This document shows, piece after piece, positions 9,963 through 19,615 of a DNA stretch of 64,000 nt; position 1 is the first letter of the stretch; each line of letters begins with the position of its first letter. Location of the stretch: positions 1 through 64,000 of the forward strand of contig CAIZEI010000098.1 of NCBI GenBank assembly GCA_903931945.1, read 5' to 3'. Origin of the DNA: an uncultured Hyphomicrobiales bacterium (GTDB lineage: Bacteria > Pseudomonadota > Alphaproteobacteria > Rhizobiales > Beijerinckiaceae). Below the pieces are notes generated by a model, which saw only the letters and a program-made list of their open reading frames with translations, was not told the origin of the DNA and did not search any database. A program made the position numbers and the translations under genes.

Positions 9963-10973
9963 TCAGTTTTTAGGCCTGAGGTCGAGCCCGACCTTTTTAT
10001 TGATGAACCTGAGTTCGTAGGATTTGCGGTAATCAAGATCCGCTTTGACGATTTTCGCCTGAACCATCTTGTCGAAAAACGCCTTCATGCGGACGTCGGT
10101 CATGGCGCCAATGCCAAGGGTCAGGGAATCCCCGGAATCGACGATGCCATATTCCTTCATTTTGGCGATGGAATAGGCAATCTGGTCGTCGCGAATATCC
10201 GGATTGTCTTTCTTGATCGCTGCATTGGCGGCTGCGTTGTCGCCATAGATGTAATTGTACCAGCCGATGGCCGAGGCATCGACAAAGCGCTGCACAAGAT
10301 CGGGGTTTTTCTCGATCGTCTCCCGCCGCGCTTCAATGGTGGTGGAATAGGAATCGTAGCCATGATCGGCGAGCAGGAACACATTAGGTTTGAAACCTGC
10401 CTGTCGCGCGATTTCATAGGGCTCGGATGTGAGATAGCCCTGCTGGATTGAATTCTTGTCGGCGATAAACGGCGCCGCGTTGAACGTATAAGGCTTGACC
10501 TTCTCTTCCCGGAAGCCATAGGCGAGCTTCAGCCATTGATAGACCGAAACAAGATTTTCCTTGCCAATGAAAGCTGTTGCTTTCGGCAGGTCCTCGAACC
10601 TGTCGAGCCCGACGCCAGGATGCGACATCAGGATCACCGGGTCTTTCTGGAACAACGACACGATCGCCAGAGTCGGCACGCCCTGTTCGACAGCCGTCAG
10701 CGCCTGGATCATGTTGGCGCCCATATAAAACTCGATCTTGCCGGTCGCCAGCAGCAGGCCATTGTTGGCTTGCGGGCCGCCAGGCAAGATTTTTACTTCG
10801 AGGCCGTATCTGGCGTAAGTGCCGTCGACGACGGCCTGATAGAAGCCGCCATGTTCGGCTTCGGCGAGCCAGTTCGTGCCGAAGGTCACCTTGTCGGCGG
10901 CAAAGGCCGCGATACTGGAACCGAGCAGGACGCAAGCGCTGACTGCTGCGGAAAACAGGTGTGATGCTGACAT
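9963..10973 (-). CDS. ABC transporter substrate-binding protein (NMT1/THI5/SsuA-like)
   Basis: Signal peptide MSASHLFSAAVSACVLLGSSIAAFA, then KVTFGTNWLAEAEHGGFYQAVVDGTYARYGLEVKILPGGPQ. Confidence 0.9.
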   Translation of the reverse strand: MSASHLFSAAVSACVLLGSSIAAFAADKVTFGTNWLAEAEHGGFYQAVVDGTYARYGLEVKILPGGPQANNGLLLATGKIEFYMGANMIQALTAVEQGVPTLAIVSLFQKDPVILMSHPGVGLDRFEDLPKATAFIGKENLVSVYQWLKLAYGFREEKVKPYTFNAAPFIADKNSIQQGYLTSEPYEIARQAGFKPNVFLLADHGYDSYSTTIEARRETIEKNPDLVQRFVDASAIGWYNYIYGDNAAANAAIKKDNPDIRDDQIAYSIAKMKEYGIVDSGDSLTLGIGAMTDVRMKAFFDKMVQAKIVKADLDYRKSYELRFINKKVGLDLRPKN

Positions 10974-11066
10974 GATCGCCCCCAGGCCGATGCGGGCCCC
11001 CGGTGTAAAAGATAGCTCTTTTTCGCGGATTGCCATCGCGGTGGCAAGGGGCCTGCTCAAAACCGC

Positions 11067-12083
11067 CTATTTAAAACCCTTGATTGTCAGATCGACAATC
11101 TCGGGCGGGGTTTTTGCTATGGCGTCCGAATAGCCCTGCACAATTGCGCCGGTCGTCGGGTCGAGTTCGAGCCTGCGTTGCTGGGCTATGGCAATCATCG
11201 AGGGGTCCTTGACCATGCCGTCGAAAATATCGCGCAGATAGGCGATGCGCTCGGGCGGAACGCCGGGCGGGGCCATCAGCGCACGACCGATCATCGCTCC
11301 AGCGGACGCAAACTCGACCGCATTGCGCGAGGCCGGATCGTCGACCAATTCCTGCAACAGGGGGACATCGGGGATTTCGCGATGGCGTTTGAGCCCCGCC
11401 TGAGCGACGGGGACGAGATCGCCATCGTCGAGCTGGCGCTGGGATGTGACGCGCCAGGAGTTCCATGCCGAAGAGACGAGATCGATCTCGCCGCGCTCAA
11501 GCGCGACCGCATATTCATTCGCGCCGGGATAGCCGCAAATCATCCTGAATTTAAACCCGCCAAAGGCCTTCAGAAGCGCTGGATATTGATAGCTCTGAGC
11601 GGTTGCGCCAGTGCAGCCGACGATGGTTTCCTGGCGTTTCATGTCAGCAATCGTTTGGGAGGGCGAATTGCGTCGCCGAACGAGCGCCGAATTGGCTGAA
11701 GCAAAAGACCCGATGTAGCGGAAGTTCCCGACATCCCATTTGCCGATGTCAGGATCCATCAACTGGGTGTTGCCGATGGTTTCAGGCAGAACTGCAAGCT
11801 CCAGCCCATCGCGGGGCGCCTGTGCGTAGAACCAGCTTGTTGCGGTCAGCCCACCGCCACCGGGTTTGTTTTCAACGATGACGGATTTGACGCCGGGCAG
11901 ACGCGCCGCCAGCATATCCGCCGCCAGACGCGCATAAAAATCATAGGAACCGCCGGGAGGATGGCCGACCAGAACGCGAATGATCTTGTCCTTGTAGAAG
12001 GTCTCGGGCGAAACGCCCTGCGCGAGCGCCGCATTTGCGGGAATCGTAAACGCGAGCGCCGTGAAGGCGGCAATGGTTCTCAT
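11067..12083 (-). CDS. TctC/Bug-like substrate-binding protein
   Basis: 338 aa; signal peptide; DKIIRVLVGHPPGGSYDFYARLAADMLAARLPG...VIVENKPGGGGL. Confidence 0.85.
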   Translation of the reverse strand: MRTIAAFTALAFTIPANAALAQGVSPETFYKDKIIRVLVGHPPGGSYDFYARLAADMLAARLPGVKSVIVENKPGGGGLTATSWFYAQAPRDGLELAVLPETIGNTQLMDPDIGKWDVGNFRYIGSFASANSALVRRRNSPSQTIADMKRQETIVGCTGATAQSYQYPALLKAFGGFKFRMICGYPGANEYAVALERGEIDLVSSAWNSWRVTSQRQLDDGDLVPVAQAGLKRHREIPDVPLLQELVDDPASRNAVEFASAGAMIGRALMAPPGVPPERIAYLRDIFDGMVKDPSMIAIAQQRRLELDPTTGAIVQGYSDAIAKTPPEIVDLTIKGFK

Positions 12084-12985
12084 GTGCGGGTCTTTTCAAT
12101 CGCGCGCCACGGCGCAAACAATTCTTCGACGCTGAACGTGCGTGGAATGATCTGCTGCTCTGCGGCAAGCTCGATGGCAAGTTCAAGCGATGGCGCGATG
12201 GCGTCAATCCCCATCGGCTTCATGTCGGGGCCAGATTGCGGTCCGGCCATGTCTTTGGACTGGCGCAGCAGATCGTAAAGCTCAAGGATAAGGTCCGGAC
12301 GGGTCTGCGCAAGCTGCTGCGTCACGACAAGCATATGATTGATCGGGATGAGGCCGGTCGCCGCCTGCCATGCGGGGCCAGCCTGCGCCGCATTGGGGAT
12401 AACAGGCGCAACGCAGGGGTCCGATGGCAGATCATTGCCCAGAATGGCCGCGTCAACCTCGCCATTCATGAACATTGAAATCAGCGTGGCCCCTGGAGCT
12501 GCGCGGCGCACGAAAGCGGGTTCGCGATATTCGGAGAGATGCGCGCCTTCGGTGATAATCCAGTCGACCGAATCGATTTTCAATCCATGTTCGCGCATCA
12601 GGATGTTGCGAACCCAGGCGCCGGTCGTCTGGGTATAGGCGCGGACACCGATCTTCTTGCCCGCAAGATCGCCGGGCGTCATCGAGGCATGAACGTTTTT
12701 ATTGTAGACAATGCAGACATGCTGGTGGCGCGCGGCGAGCACGACAGGCAGGAGGACGATCGGCTTGCCATAGGCAAATGCCTGCAAAAAAGTGAAAACA
12801 GCCATCTCGCACACGTCGTAGATCTGTTTTTGCGCCATCGGCGCGAATGCGTGATGGATGGGTTCGACCTCGACAAAATCAAATTTCATTTTCGGCGAAA
12901 CAACCTTGCCCGATAGCAATGGCCGTGTCGTGGGATATGCCATCATAGCCGTGCGCAGCACGGGTGGTTGCAATGCGCCAGTCAT
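12080..12985 (-). CDS. 4,5-dihydroxyphthalate decarboxylase-like / NMT1-like periplasmic-fold protein
   Basis: 301 aa; VCEMAVFTFLQAFAYGKPIVLLPVV and LAGKKIGVRAYTQTTGAWVRNILMREHGL resemble the Pht5-type family; overlaps next gene by 4 nt. Confidence 0.7.
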   Translation of the reverse strand: MTGALQPPVLRTAMMAYPTTRPLLSGKVVSPKMKFDFVEVEPIHHAFAPMAQKQIYDVCEMAVFTFLQAFAYGKPIVLLPVVLAARHQHVCIVYNKNVHASMTPGDLAGKKIGVRAYTQTTGAWVRNILMREHGLKIDSVDWIITEGAHLSEYREPAFVRRAAPGATLISMFMNGEVDAAILGNDLPSDPCVAPVIPNAAQAGPAWQAATGLIPINHMLVVTQQLAQTRPDLILELYDLLRQSKDMAGPQSGPDMKPMGIDAIAPSLELAIELAAEQQIIPRTFSVEELFAPWRAIEKTRT

Positions 12986-12992
12986 ATCGAGC

Positions 12993-13838
12993 TCATTTCA
13001 GACAGGGGTAAAGCCGTTCAGCGGTGCCAGCCAGGATCATCGCCTGATCGGCAGGATCGAGGACGCTCAGAACATGCAGCGTTTCTTTGAGGATGTGCGG
13101 AAGGGTTGCTGCATGGGCTGGAAAATTCGAGCCCCACAGGATGCGCGAGGCGCCAAACGCCGCAACAAGCTTCGGCATGAAGGTGCCGGGAGTCGCAAGG
13201 CCGCTCTGGCAATGTTCGACAGTGCGGCTGGTAAGTTTCAGATAAATGCTTTTATGTTGCGCCAATCCAAACAAGCTCTCGGCTTTGGCGTAGGGGGGGC
13301 CATCGGCGATGACAGGACGCGCCAGATGATCCAGCAAAAAGAGCGTTTCCGGGAACCGCGCGACAATTTTGAGCAGTAAAGGGATCCCCTCCGCTGTCAT
13401 CTGTACGGCAATCGGCAGACGCATCCGACCCGCTTTTTCCCAAACCGGATAGGCCCTTTCATCGTCAAGCCAGGTCTGCTGGCCCGGCATGGTGCTGCCA
13501 GTCGTAAACACCCGCATTCCCGTCATGCCGCGCCCCGTCCAGCTATCCATCCTGGCAAGCGCATCGGGCTCGAGCGGATCGAGCGAAAAAACGCCTGTGA
13601 AGCGCTGCGGAAACCGCGCGATGGAATCCGCCAGATAGGAGCAGTCGTGGCCATAGGCGGTTGACGCCTGCACAACCGCCGCCCTGGCGACGCCCGCCTC
13701 ATCCATGGCCGCGAGCAATTGTTCCGGCGTTGTCGGGCGTTCCGAAGACCAGTCGGATTGCTGACCGCCGATCGGCGCAAGCGGATAGCGCACGCGGTCA
13801 GGCGAAACAACATGACAATGGGTATCGATCACTCTCAT
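12993..13838 (-). CDS. amidohydrolase (2-pyrone-4,6-dicarboxylate lactonase LigI-like)
   Basis: Start set at MRVIDTHCHVVSPDRVRYPLAP; VVQASTAYGHDCSYLADSI, LDHLARP and ILWGSNFP motifs. Confidence 0.85.
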   Translation of the reverse strand: MRVIDTHCHVVSPDRVRYPLAPIGGQQSDWSSERPTTPEQLLAAMDEAGVARAAVVQASTAYGHDCSYLADSIARFPQRFTGVFSLDPLEPDALARMDSWTGRGMTGMRVFTTGSTMPGQQTWLDDERAYPVWEKAGRMRLPIAVQMTAEGIPLLLKIVARFPETLFLLDHLARPVIADGPPYAKAESLFGLAQHKSIYLKLTSRTVEHCQSGLATPGTFMPKLVAAFGASRILWGSNFPAHAATLPHILKETLHVLSVLDPADQAMILAGTAERLYPCLK

Positions 13839-14449
13839 AGCGGTCAGCTGCACATGGTTTCCTTTATCAATCCGACAATACCAGCATATCCACCCGGCAG
13901 GTAGAGCCAGAGGAGTTGGTTTTTGGGACAGTTTATAGCGGCAAAGCCGCATTGCTATCGTCGGCGAGCGTAATCGGCGGTCCTGCACCGGAGTGACATC
14001 GAACGTGATAGCAACGCGCGGCGGGGAGGAGTTGCTTCGGCGCGCCTTGCGCAATCCTGAAGTTCCAGAATCTGTTTGTCCTGATCGAAGGTGTGGGCGG
14101 TTCCTTTGCGAACTCCCCCGGTATGAGCGTCAACGTCAAGTCGAAAATGGTGGGCGACGCCCCGGTAACAATGCGTCGGATCCGGCCTCGCCGGCAAACG
14201 CCGCGACCGATCGGCAAGTCTTGATCCACATGGCGCGCTCCCCGCCTGAATTCATGCGTCGAATATTGCGCCTTGACCCCGCGCGGACAAAATTCCCTGC
14301 GCACTTTGTAGGGATGTTTTCATATTTTCGTGAGGTATGGATTAAATAATTCTATTATAGGTTGATTTATACTACTTAAGGTTGTATTATGAAGCGGTGG
14401 TCAAATCGCGTGGGCCCGGCGCCAGGGCATAGCCGATGTTTGGGAGCGT

Positions 14450-14704
14450 GTGGTGGACACCGTCAACACTGACCGATCTTCTTTCGCGTCCGACGAAGGA
14501 GTTGAAGACGCGGAACCCGCGAAAGCAGGGCTGGGCGGCAGATTTGGTCTCGCCTTCGCCACTCTCGCCTCCTCAATATTCTGGATCTCAATCAGTCTTT
14601 TTTCAGGATTCTGGTTCGCAGCCATATTTCTTGTTTCGCTGTTGGCCGTCCTGATTGCAGCAATTGCGCTTAATGCAGCGGTCTGGATTGATATCGATCG
14701 ATAA
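14450..14704 (+). CDS. small putative membrane protein
   Basis: 84 aa, GTG start; two predicted TM stretches (FGLAFATLASSIFWISISLF / AAIFLVSLLAVLIAAIALNAAVWI). Confidence 0.45.
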   Translation: MVDTVNTDRSSFASDEGVEDAEPAKAGLGGRFGLAFATLASSIFWISISLFSGFWFAAIFLVSLLAVLIAAIALNAAVWIDIDR

Positions 14705-14873
14705 CTATATGCTCCGACTGAGCATAATACGCGCGCGTCGCTTGCATTATGTGCGGCCGCCGCCAAAATTATGCGCCAATTTGCCCTTAAATGTCCTTGT
14801 TTTTCTAGACCAATACGCGCTATTGTGCGATGCACAAATTTGGCGCCTGCGCAGCCCGTTCGAGGAGACCGGA

Positions 14874-15377
14874 ATGAAAGCCTTCTTGTTTGCCGCTCTC
14901 ATTGCCTTCGCGGTCCCGCTGGCTGCCCATTCCAAGGACTATCCGCTCCCTGACGCTGAACCGATGGCAGCCATTTCGCTCCCTGATTCGTGGGATGTGG
15001 ATGATCTTGACGACGGAATCGAAGCGGTCTCCAAGGACGAACTGGTTTATGTCGCAGTCGAGACAGCTGATGCCATCGACGCCAGGGCTGCGACAACGGC
15101 GGCGTATTCGTTCTTCGACGATAAGGGTATTGTCATCGACAAGGCGTCGTTTCGGCAAAGCGATATTGAGGTCAATGGCTTTTCCGGTTTCCAGCTGTTC
15201 TTTGAAGGCCGTGACGAAGACGGCCCAACCAGGGTCAGCGTCACGGTCTTGCCGGTCGGGGAGACCGGCGCTGTCATGATCACATATTGGGCCTCCGAGG
15301 ATGGCGAAAAGAGCAATCCCGATGGATTGATGAATATCGTCAACTCAGTTCAGGCGAGAGCCAGGACAGGTCAATAA
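14874..15377 (+). CDS. hypothetical secreted protein
   Basis: Start at MKAFLFAALIAFAVPLAAHS with GGAG-type RBS (gaggagaccggaATG); 167 aa after start correction. Confidence 0.7.
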   Translation: MKAFLFAALIAFAVPLAAHSKDYPLPDAEPMAAISLPDSWDVDDLDDGIEAVSKDELVYVAVETADAIDARAATTAAYSFFDDKGIVIDKASFRQSDIEVNGFSGFQLFFEGRDEDGPTRVSVTVLPVGETGAVMITYWASEDGEKSNPDGLMNIVNSVQARARTGQ

Positions 15378-16348
15378 CGAACGATCGCGGTCAAGGCTGT
15401 CGCATCTGATGAAAACAGCTGCGGCAAAGCGGCTGGAAGATCGCAAAATTCGATATCTGGCGACAACAGCGCATCCAGCCGGTCGTCAGCGAGCAATGCC
15501 AGCGCTTTGACGAGCCGACGTTTGTGGCTCCAGCGTGGGCGTCGGGTGGGCGAGACTTCGCCGACCTGCGACGAGATCAGCCGCAGTCGCTGGCTGTGAA
15601 AGGCGCCGCCAAGCGCCAGAGGCGTTTGCCCTGCGCCATGCCAGCTTATCTCAACGACGCTTGCTTCACGGCCGGCTGCATTCAGCGCCAGCGCCAGGCC
15701 ATCTGCGGTTGCGCTGGCGTGAAAAACGACATCCGCGTTAGCGGGCGTCATTTCAGGACTGGCGAAGGCGGCGCCAAATTGCTTTGCAATAGCCGCACGC
15801 GACTGGTCGATATCAATGATTGTAACATCGGCGCCGGGCAGTCCGGCGGCAATATAAGCCGTCAGCAAACCGACGACGCCGGCGCCGATAATCACGATGC
15901 GGTCGCCTGGCCCTGCGCCAGAATCCCAAAGCGCATTCAGCGCGGTTTCCATATTCGCCGCGAGCGTTGCCCGCCGCAGAGGCAGCCCCTCTGGTAGCGG
16001 CGTAAGCGCCTTTACAGGAGCGAAAAAATAATCCTGATGCGGGTGCAGACAAAAAACCGCTTTGCCCCCAAGTTCAGCCGGTCCATCCTCGACCAGGCCC
16101 ACCGCGCAATAGCCGTATTTCACTGGATACGGGAAATCGCCGTCCTGCATGGGCGCGCGCATCCGCGCATATTCAGAAGGCGGGACGGAACCGGAAAAAA
16201 TCAACCTTTCAGTACCCCTGCTGACAGCGCTGAACGCCATCCGCACCAGCGCCTCATCCGCCGTTGCGCGTTCGATGGCGCTGTCTCGCAATTCAGCGCG
16301 GTCTGGCGCAATGTACCAGAGCGCGCGCGCCTGAATGCTGTCCGCCAC
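15371..16348 (-). CDS. zinc-binding/MDR-type alcohol dehydrogenase family protein
   Basis: 325 aa; FSAVSRGTERLIFSG, DRIVIIGAGVVGLLTAYIAAGLPGADVTIID Rossmann motif. Confidence 0.82.
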   Translation of the reverse strand: MADSIQARALWYIAPDRAELRDSAIERATADEALVRMAFSAVSRGTERLIFSGSVPPSEYARMRAPMQDGDFPYPVKYGYCAVGLVEDGPAELGGKAVFCLHPHQDYFFAPVKALTPLPEGLPLRRATLAANMETALNALWDSGAGPGDRIVIIGAGVVGLLTAYIAAGLPGADVTIIDIDQSRAAIAKQFGAAFASPEMTPANADVVFHASATADGLALALNAAGREASVVEISWHGAGQTPLALGGAFHSQRLRLISSQVGEVSPTRRPRWSHKRRLVKALALLADDRLDALLSPDIEFCDLPAALPQLFSSDATALTAIVRY

Positions 16349-16360
16349 GGCTTACCCCTT

Positions 16361-17482
16361 TTAATCCAGCGTTTGCCGGAAACGCCGCACCGCAACCAGC
16401 ATCGCGAACAGCATCAGTCCGACCAGCCACAATCCTTCGACGCGCATATCGTCCCATCCCGCGCCCTTCAGCATGATGCTGCGGACAATGCGGATATAAT
16501 GCGTCAGCGGCAGGCATTGGCCAAGCCATTGCGCCCAGTTTGGCATTCCGGAAAAGGGAAACGCAAAACCCGAAATGATAATGTTTGGCATGATGAACAT
16601 GATCGCCATTTGCATCGACTGCAACTGGTTCTGCGCGACGGTGGAGAAAGAATAGCCAATCGACAGATTGGCCGCGATGAAGAAGAAGGACATGATCGCC
16701 AGCAGCGTCAGGCTGCCCAGCATTGGCACCCCGAAAATATAATATCCCGCTGCAATAATCGCCGCGGTCTGGAGGAGACCCACCAGCAGATAGGGCGCGA
16801 TCTTGCCGAGCATGATCTCGACCGGACCGATCGGCATCGCCAGCAAGCTTTCCATTGTGCCGCGTTCAAGCTCGCGCGTGACCGAAAGCGATGTATAGAT
16901 CAGCATCGTCATGGTCAGGATTGTGCCGAGGAGACCGGGAACAATGTTGAGCTGCGAGGAACCCGCCGGATTGTAACGGGGATGCGCCCGCAATTCGAAC
17001 GTCGTAGCCTCGCTCGAACCGGGGATGAAACGGTCCCGCGTCAGCGCACTCGTGATAAATGCGTTGAGCGCGCTCATTGCCGATCCTGCCGCGATCGGAT
17101 CGGTTGCATCGGCGGCGACAAGGAGGGCCGGCGTTTCGCCGCGGCGCAGACTGCGCTCAAAATTGGCGGGTATTTCTATGGCGAACAGAACTTCGCCCGA
17201 TTGCAGAAGACGATCGAATTCCGCTTCATCGGCGACGACATGCCGGATATCGAAATAGTCGCTGTTGCGCATGGCGGCAAGAATCGAACGACCCGCATCG
17301 CTCGATTCCTGCACCAGGACAGCGGTCGGCAGATGTTTGGGATTGGTGTTGATCGCATAGGTGAACAGAAACAATTGCATCAGCGGCACGGTGATCATGG
17401 TCGTCAACGTGACCCGGTCGCGTTTGAGCTGGATGAATTCTTTCACCAGCATCGCCCAAAACCGGCTGACAGCGCCCATCAT
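16361..17482 (-). CDS. ABC-2 type transporter permease (YbhS/YbhR-like)
   Basis: 373 aa; N-term VKEFIQLKRDRVTLTTMITVPLMQLFLF, SVTRELERGTMESLLAMPI and SGFAFPFSGMP motifs. Confidence 0.9.
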   Translation of the reverse strand: MMGAVSRFWAMLVKEFIQLKRDRVTLTTMITVPLMQLFLFTYAINTNPKHLPTAVLVQESSDAGRSILAAMRNSDYFDIRHVVADEAEFDRLLQSGEVLFAIEIPANFERSLRRGETPALLVAADATDPIAAGSAMSALNAFITSALTRDRFIPGSSEATTFELRAHPRYNPAGSSQLNIVPGLLGTILTMTMLIYTSLSVTRELERGTMESLLAMPIGPVEIMLGKIAPYLLVGLLQTAAIIAAGYYIFGVPMLGSLTLLAIMSFFFIAANLSIGYSFSTVAQNQLQSMQMAIMFIMPNIIISGFAFPFSGMPNWAQWLGQCLPLTHYIRIVRSIMLKGAGWDDMRVEGLWLVGLMLFAMLVAVRRFRQTLD

Positions 17483-18423
17483 TGAAAATTATCCTGCGCC
17501 GAACTCATCAAACTGATGAAAACATCCTCCAGACTGGCTTCATCGGGCGTCCACTTTAGCGAAGGGTCCGAGCGATAGCCTGATATGGCGGCTTCCAGCG
17601 CTTTGGCGTCGCGACCGCCCACATGCAGGCTCGCGCCAAAGGGCGCGACCATTTCGACGCCCGGCGTCGCCGCCAGCGCTATGGATAGAGACTGAAGCTT
17701 TGCGCCGGTCACGCGCCATGTCGTCAGCCCTGCGCTCTTCACCACTTCTTCGACAGTGCCGTGCGTGAGGAGTTCGCCATAGGCGATATAGGCGATCTCG
17801 TGACAGCGCTCGGCCTCGTCCATGTAATGTGTGGAGACGAGCACCGTCAGCCCATCGGCCGCGAGCGCGTGAATTTCGTTCCAGAATTCCCTGCGCGCCT
17901 TTGGGTCGACGCCGGCTGTGGGTTCATCGAGCAAAAGCAATTCGGGCGACGGCATCGTGCAGGCGCCCAGCGCCAGACGCTGTTTCCAGCCTCCGGACAA
18001 TTCGCCCGCCAGCTGGTTCTCGCGACCGGAAAGACCAAGACGCTGGATGGCGGCCTGAGCAGCGCCCCGCGGGTCTGGCACGCTGAACACACGACCGACG
18101 AACTCCAGATTTTCCCGGATTGACAGGTCCGTATAGAGCGAGAATCTTTGCGTCATATAGCCGACGCGTCGTTTGATCGATTTGCTTTGCTTGCGGATAT
18201 CAAAGCCAAGGCACGTCCCCTCGCCGCTATCGGGCGTCAGCAGGCCGCATAACATACGGATCGTCGTGGTTTTTCCGGAGCCATTGGGCCCCAGAAAGCC
18301 ATAGATCTGTCCGCGCCGAACCTGCATCGACAAATTATTGACCACAGCGCGCCCGCCAAAGGATTTGGTGAGCCCTCGCACGTCAATCACAACATCGCCA
18401 TTGACCTGGGCCGTCGACGTCAT
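17479..18423 (-). CDS. ABC transporter ATP-binding protein (YbhF-like exporter)
   Basis: Start at MTSTAQVNGDVVIDVRGLTKSFGG; GPNGSGKTTTIRMLCGLL, LSGGWKQRLALG, LLLLDEPTAGVDP. Confidence 0.92.
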   Translation of the reverse strand: MTSTAQVNGDVVIDVRGLTKSFGGRAVVNNLSMQVRRGQIYGFLGPNGSGKTTTIRMLCGLLTPDSGEGTCLGFDIRKQSKSIKRRVGYMTQRFSLYTDLSIRENLEFVGRVFSVPDPRGAAQAAIQRLGLSGRENQLAGELSGGWKQRLALGACTMPSPELLLLDEPTAGVDPKARREFWNEIHALAADGLTVLVSTHYMDEAERCHEIAYIAYGELLTHGTVEEVVKSAGLTTWRVTGAKLQSLSIALAATPGVEMVAPFGASLHVGGRDAKALEAAISGYRSDPSLKWTPDEASLEDVFISLMSSAQDNFQ

Positions 18424-19373
18424 GGCGACCCTGCTGCAGTGACCGAGACAGGCTGGCCGACACGGAATAATTCGGGTTTGTCGAGCCGCGCTTCGACTTT
18501 GAAAACCAGCTTGCGCCGTTCTTCGAGGGAAAAGATGACAGGCGGCGTAAACTCCGACTGATGCGAGATGAAGCTGATGCGGGCTGTCAGTCCCTGCTGG
18601 CAACCATCGCAGGATAACGCCACCTTTTGATCGATCTGAATGCGCGACAAGGCTGTTTCTGGGACAAAAAACCGCGCCTTCAGGTTGCCCGGCGGCAGCA
18701 GCGACAGAACCGGCTTGCCTGGTGGGACCACTTCGCCGGCGCGGTAATAGATTTCTTCAATCCGTCCGGTAGCCGGGGCGACCACTTTTGAGCGTGCAAG
18801 GCGAGCCAGCGCGCTTGCGGCCTGCCCGCCCGCTTGATCGGCAGCGCCTCTGGCCGCGTCAATATCCTCTGTCCGTCCACCCATCCGCGCCACGTCGATC
18901 TGGCGGGCGGCGTTGTCAACCGCAGCGCGATCACGGTCATAATTGGACTGGGCCTGATCGAGTTGCTGGCGGGTGGCGATGCCGCGCCCGACAAGAGGCC
19001 GGATACGTTCAAGCTCGGATGTCGAGAAATCAAGCGCTGCGCGAGCCTGTTGCTGGGCGGCTTCGATCACTGCGACCTCTTCAGGGCGCTGCTGGGCGGC
19101 TTCAAGTCGCGCGAGCCGCGCCCGCGCTTGCGCCAGCGCGCCCTGTGCGGCTGCAGCGTCCGCCCTCTGGACAGTGGCGTCGATGCTGAATAGCGGATCG
19201 CCAGCCTGCACCTGATCGCCCTCAACATGCGTCGTTTCAACGATCCTGCCGGAATCTTCTGGCCCGATAAAAAGCAAATCGGCCTCGATCCAGCCTTGCC
19301 AGATCGTATCCGTTGCAGGTTGACATGCGCTCAATGCAAGGAAAGGCAAAATACAGAGGCGACGAAAGGTCAT
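18420..19373 (-). CDS. HlyD-family membrane fusion (periplasmic adaptor) protein
   Basis: 317 aa; lipoprotein-like signal ALSACQPA, IVETTHVEGDQVQAGDPLFSID, Ala/Gln-rich coiled coil, GRIEEIYYRAGEVVPPGKPVLSL. Confidence 0.92.
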   Translation of the reverse strand: MTFRRLCILPFLALSACQPATDTIWQGWIEADLLFIGPEDSGRIVETTHVEGDQVQAGDPLFSIDATVQRADAAAAQGALAQARARLARLEAAQQRPEEVAVIEAAQQQARAALDFSTSELERIRPLVGRGIATRQQLDQAQSNYDRDRAAVDNAARQIDVARMGGRTEDIDAARGAADQAGGQAASALARLARSKVVAPATGRIEEIYYRAGEVVPPGKPVLSLLPPGNLKARFFVPETALSRIQIDQKVALSCDGCQQGLTARISFISHQSEFTPPVIFSLEERRKLVFKVEARLDKPELFRVGQPVSVTAAGSP

Positions 19374-19525
19374 TGAACGCTGTCCCCGATCCCGCCCATC
19401 AGGACGCCAGCATGCGTTTCGAAGAAGAGAATGCGCGCCGCCTTGGGCGCGACGCGCCGTCTCTCAGGCGGGGCAATGCAGGCGCATCGCGCGGTTTCGT
19501 GGATGGTTGCGCCGGCGACCTGCAT
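19370..19525 (-). CDS. possible 51-aa leader ORF translationally coupled (ATGA) to the HlyD gene
   Basis: ATG at 19525; reads MQVAGATIHETARCACIAPPERRRVAPKAARILFFETHAGVLMGGIGDSVQ*; stop TGA overlaps downstream ATG. Confidence 0.3.
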   Translation of the reverse strand: MQVAGATIHETARCACIAPPERRRVAPKAARILFFETHAGVLMGGIGDSVQ

Positions 19526-19536
19526 CTAATTTCCAC

Positions 19537-19554
19537 TGACTGAGGCTTCAGTCA
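19537..19554. promoter_or_regulatory. TetR-type operator-like perfect inverted repeat TGACTGA-GGCT-TCAGTCA
   Basis: 7-bp arms, 4-nt spacer, upstream of the HlyD/ABC operon and overlapping its candidate -10. Confidence 0.5.
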
Positions 19555-19579
19555 TATTCAGCCAGACCATAGTGATCAA
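19551..19579 (-). promoter_or_regulatory. candidate sigma70-type promoter of the HlyD-ABC operon
   Basis: On the minus strand TTGATC - 17 nt - TATGAC; -10 overlaps the inverted repeat at 19537-19554. Confidence 0.4.
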
Positions 19580-19615
19580 TTCATAAAAATAACCGAATGA
19601 CCTGCATGCGGTCTT

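Noticed and set aside
16037-17485. 482-aa plus-strand ORF
   Set aside because: Antisense to the ABC-2 permease gene; no family resemblance
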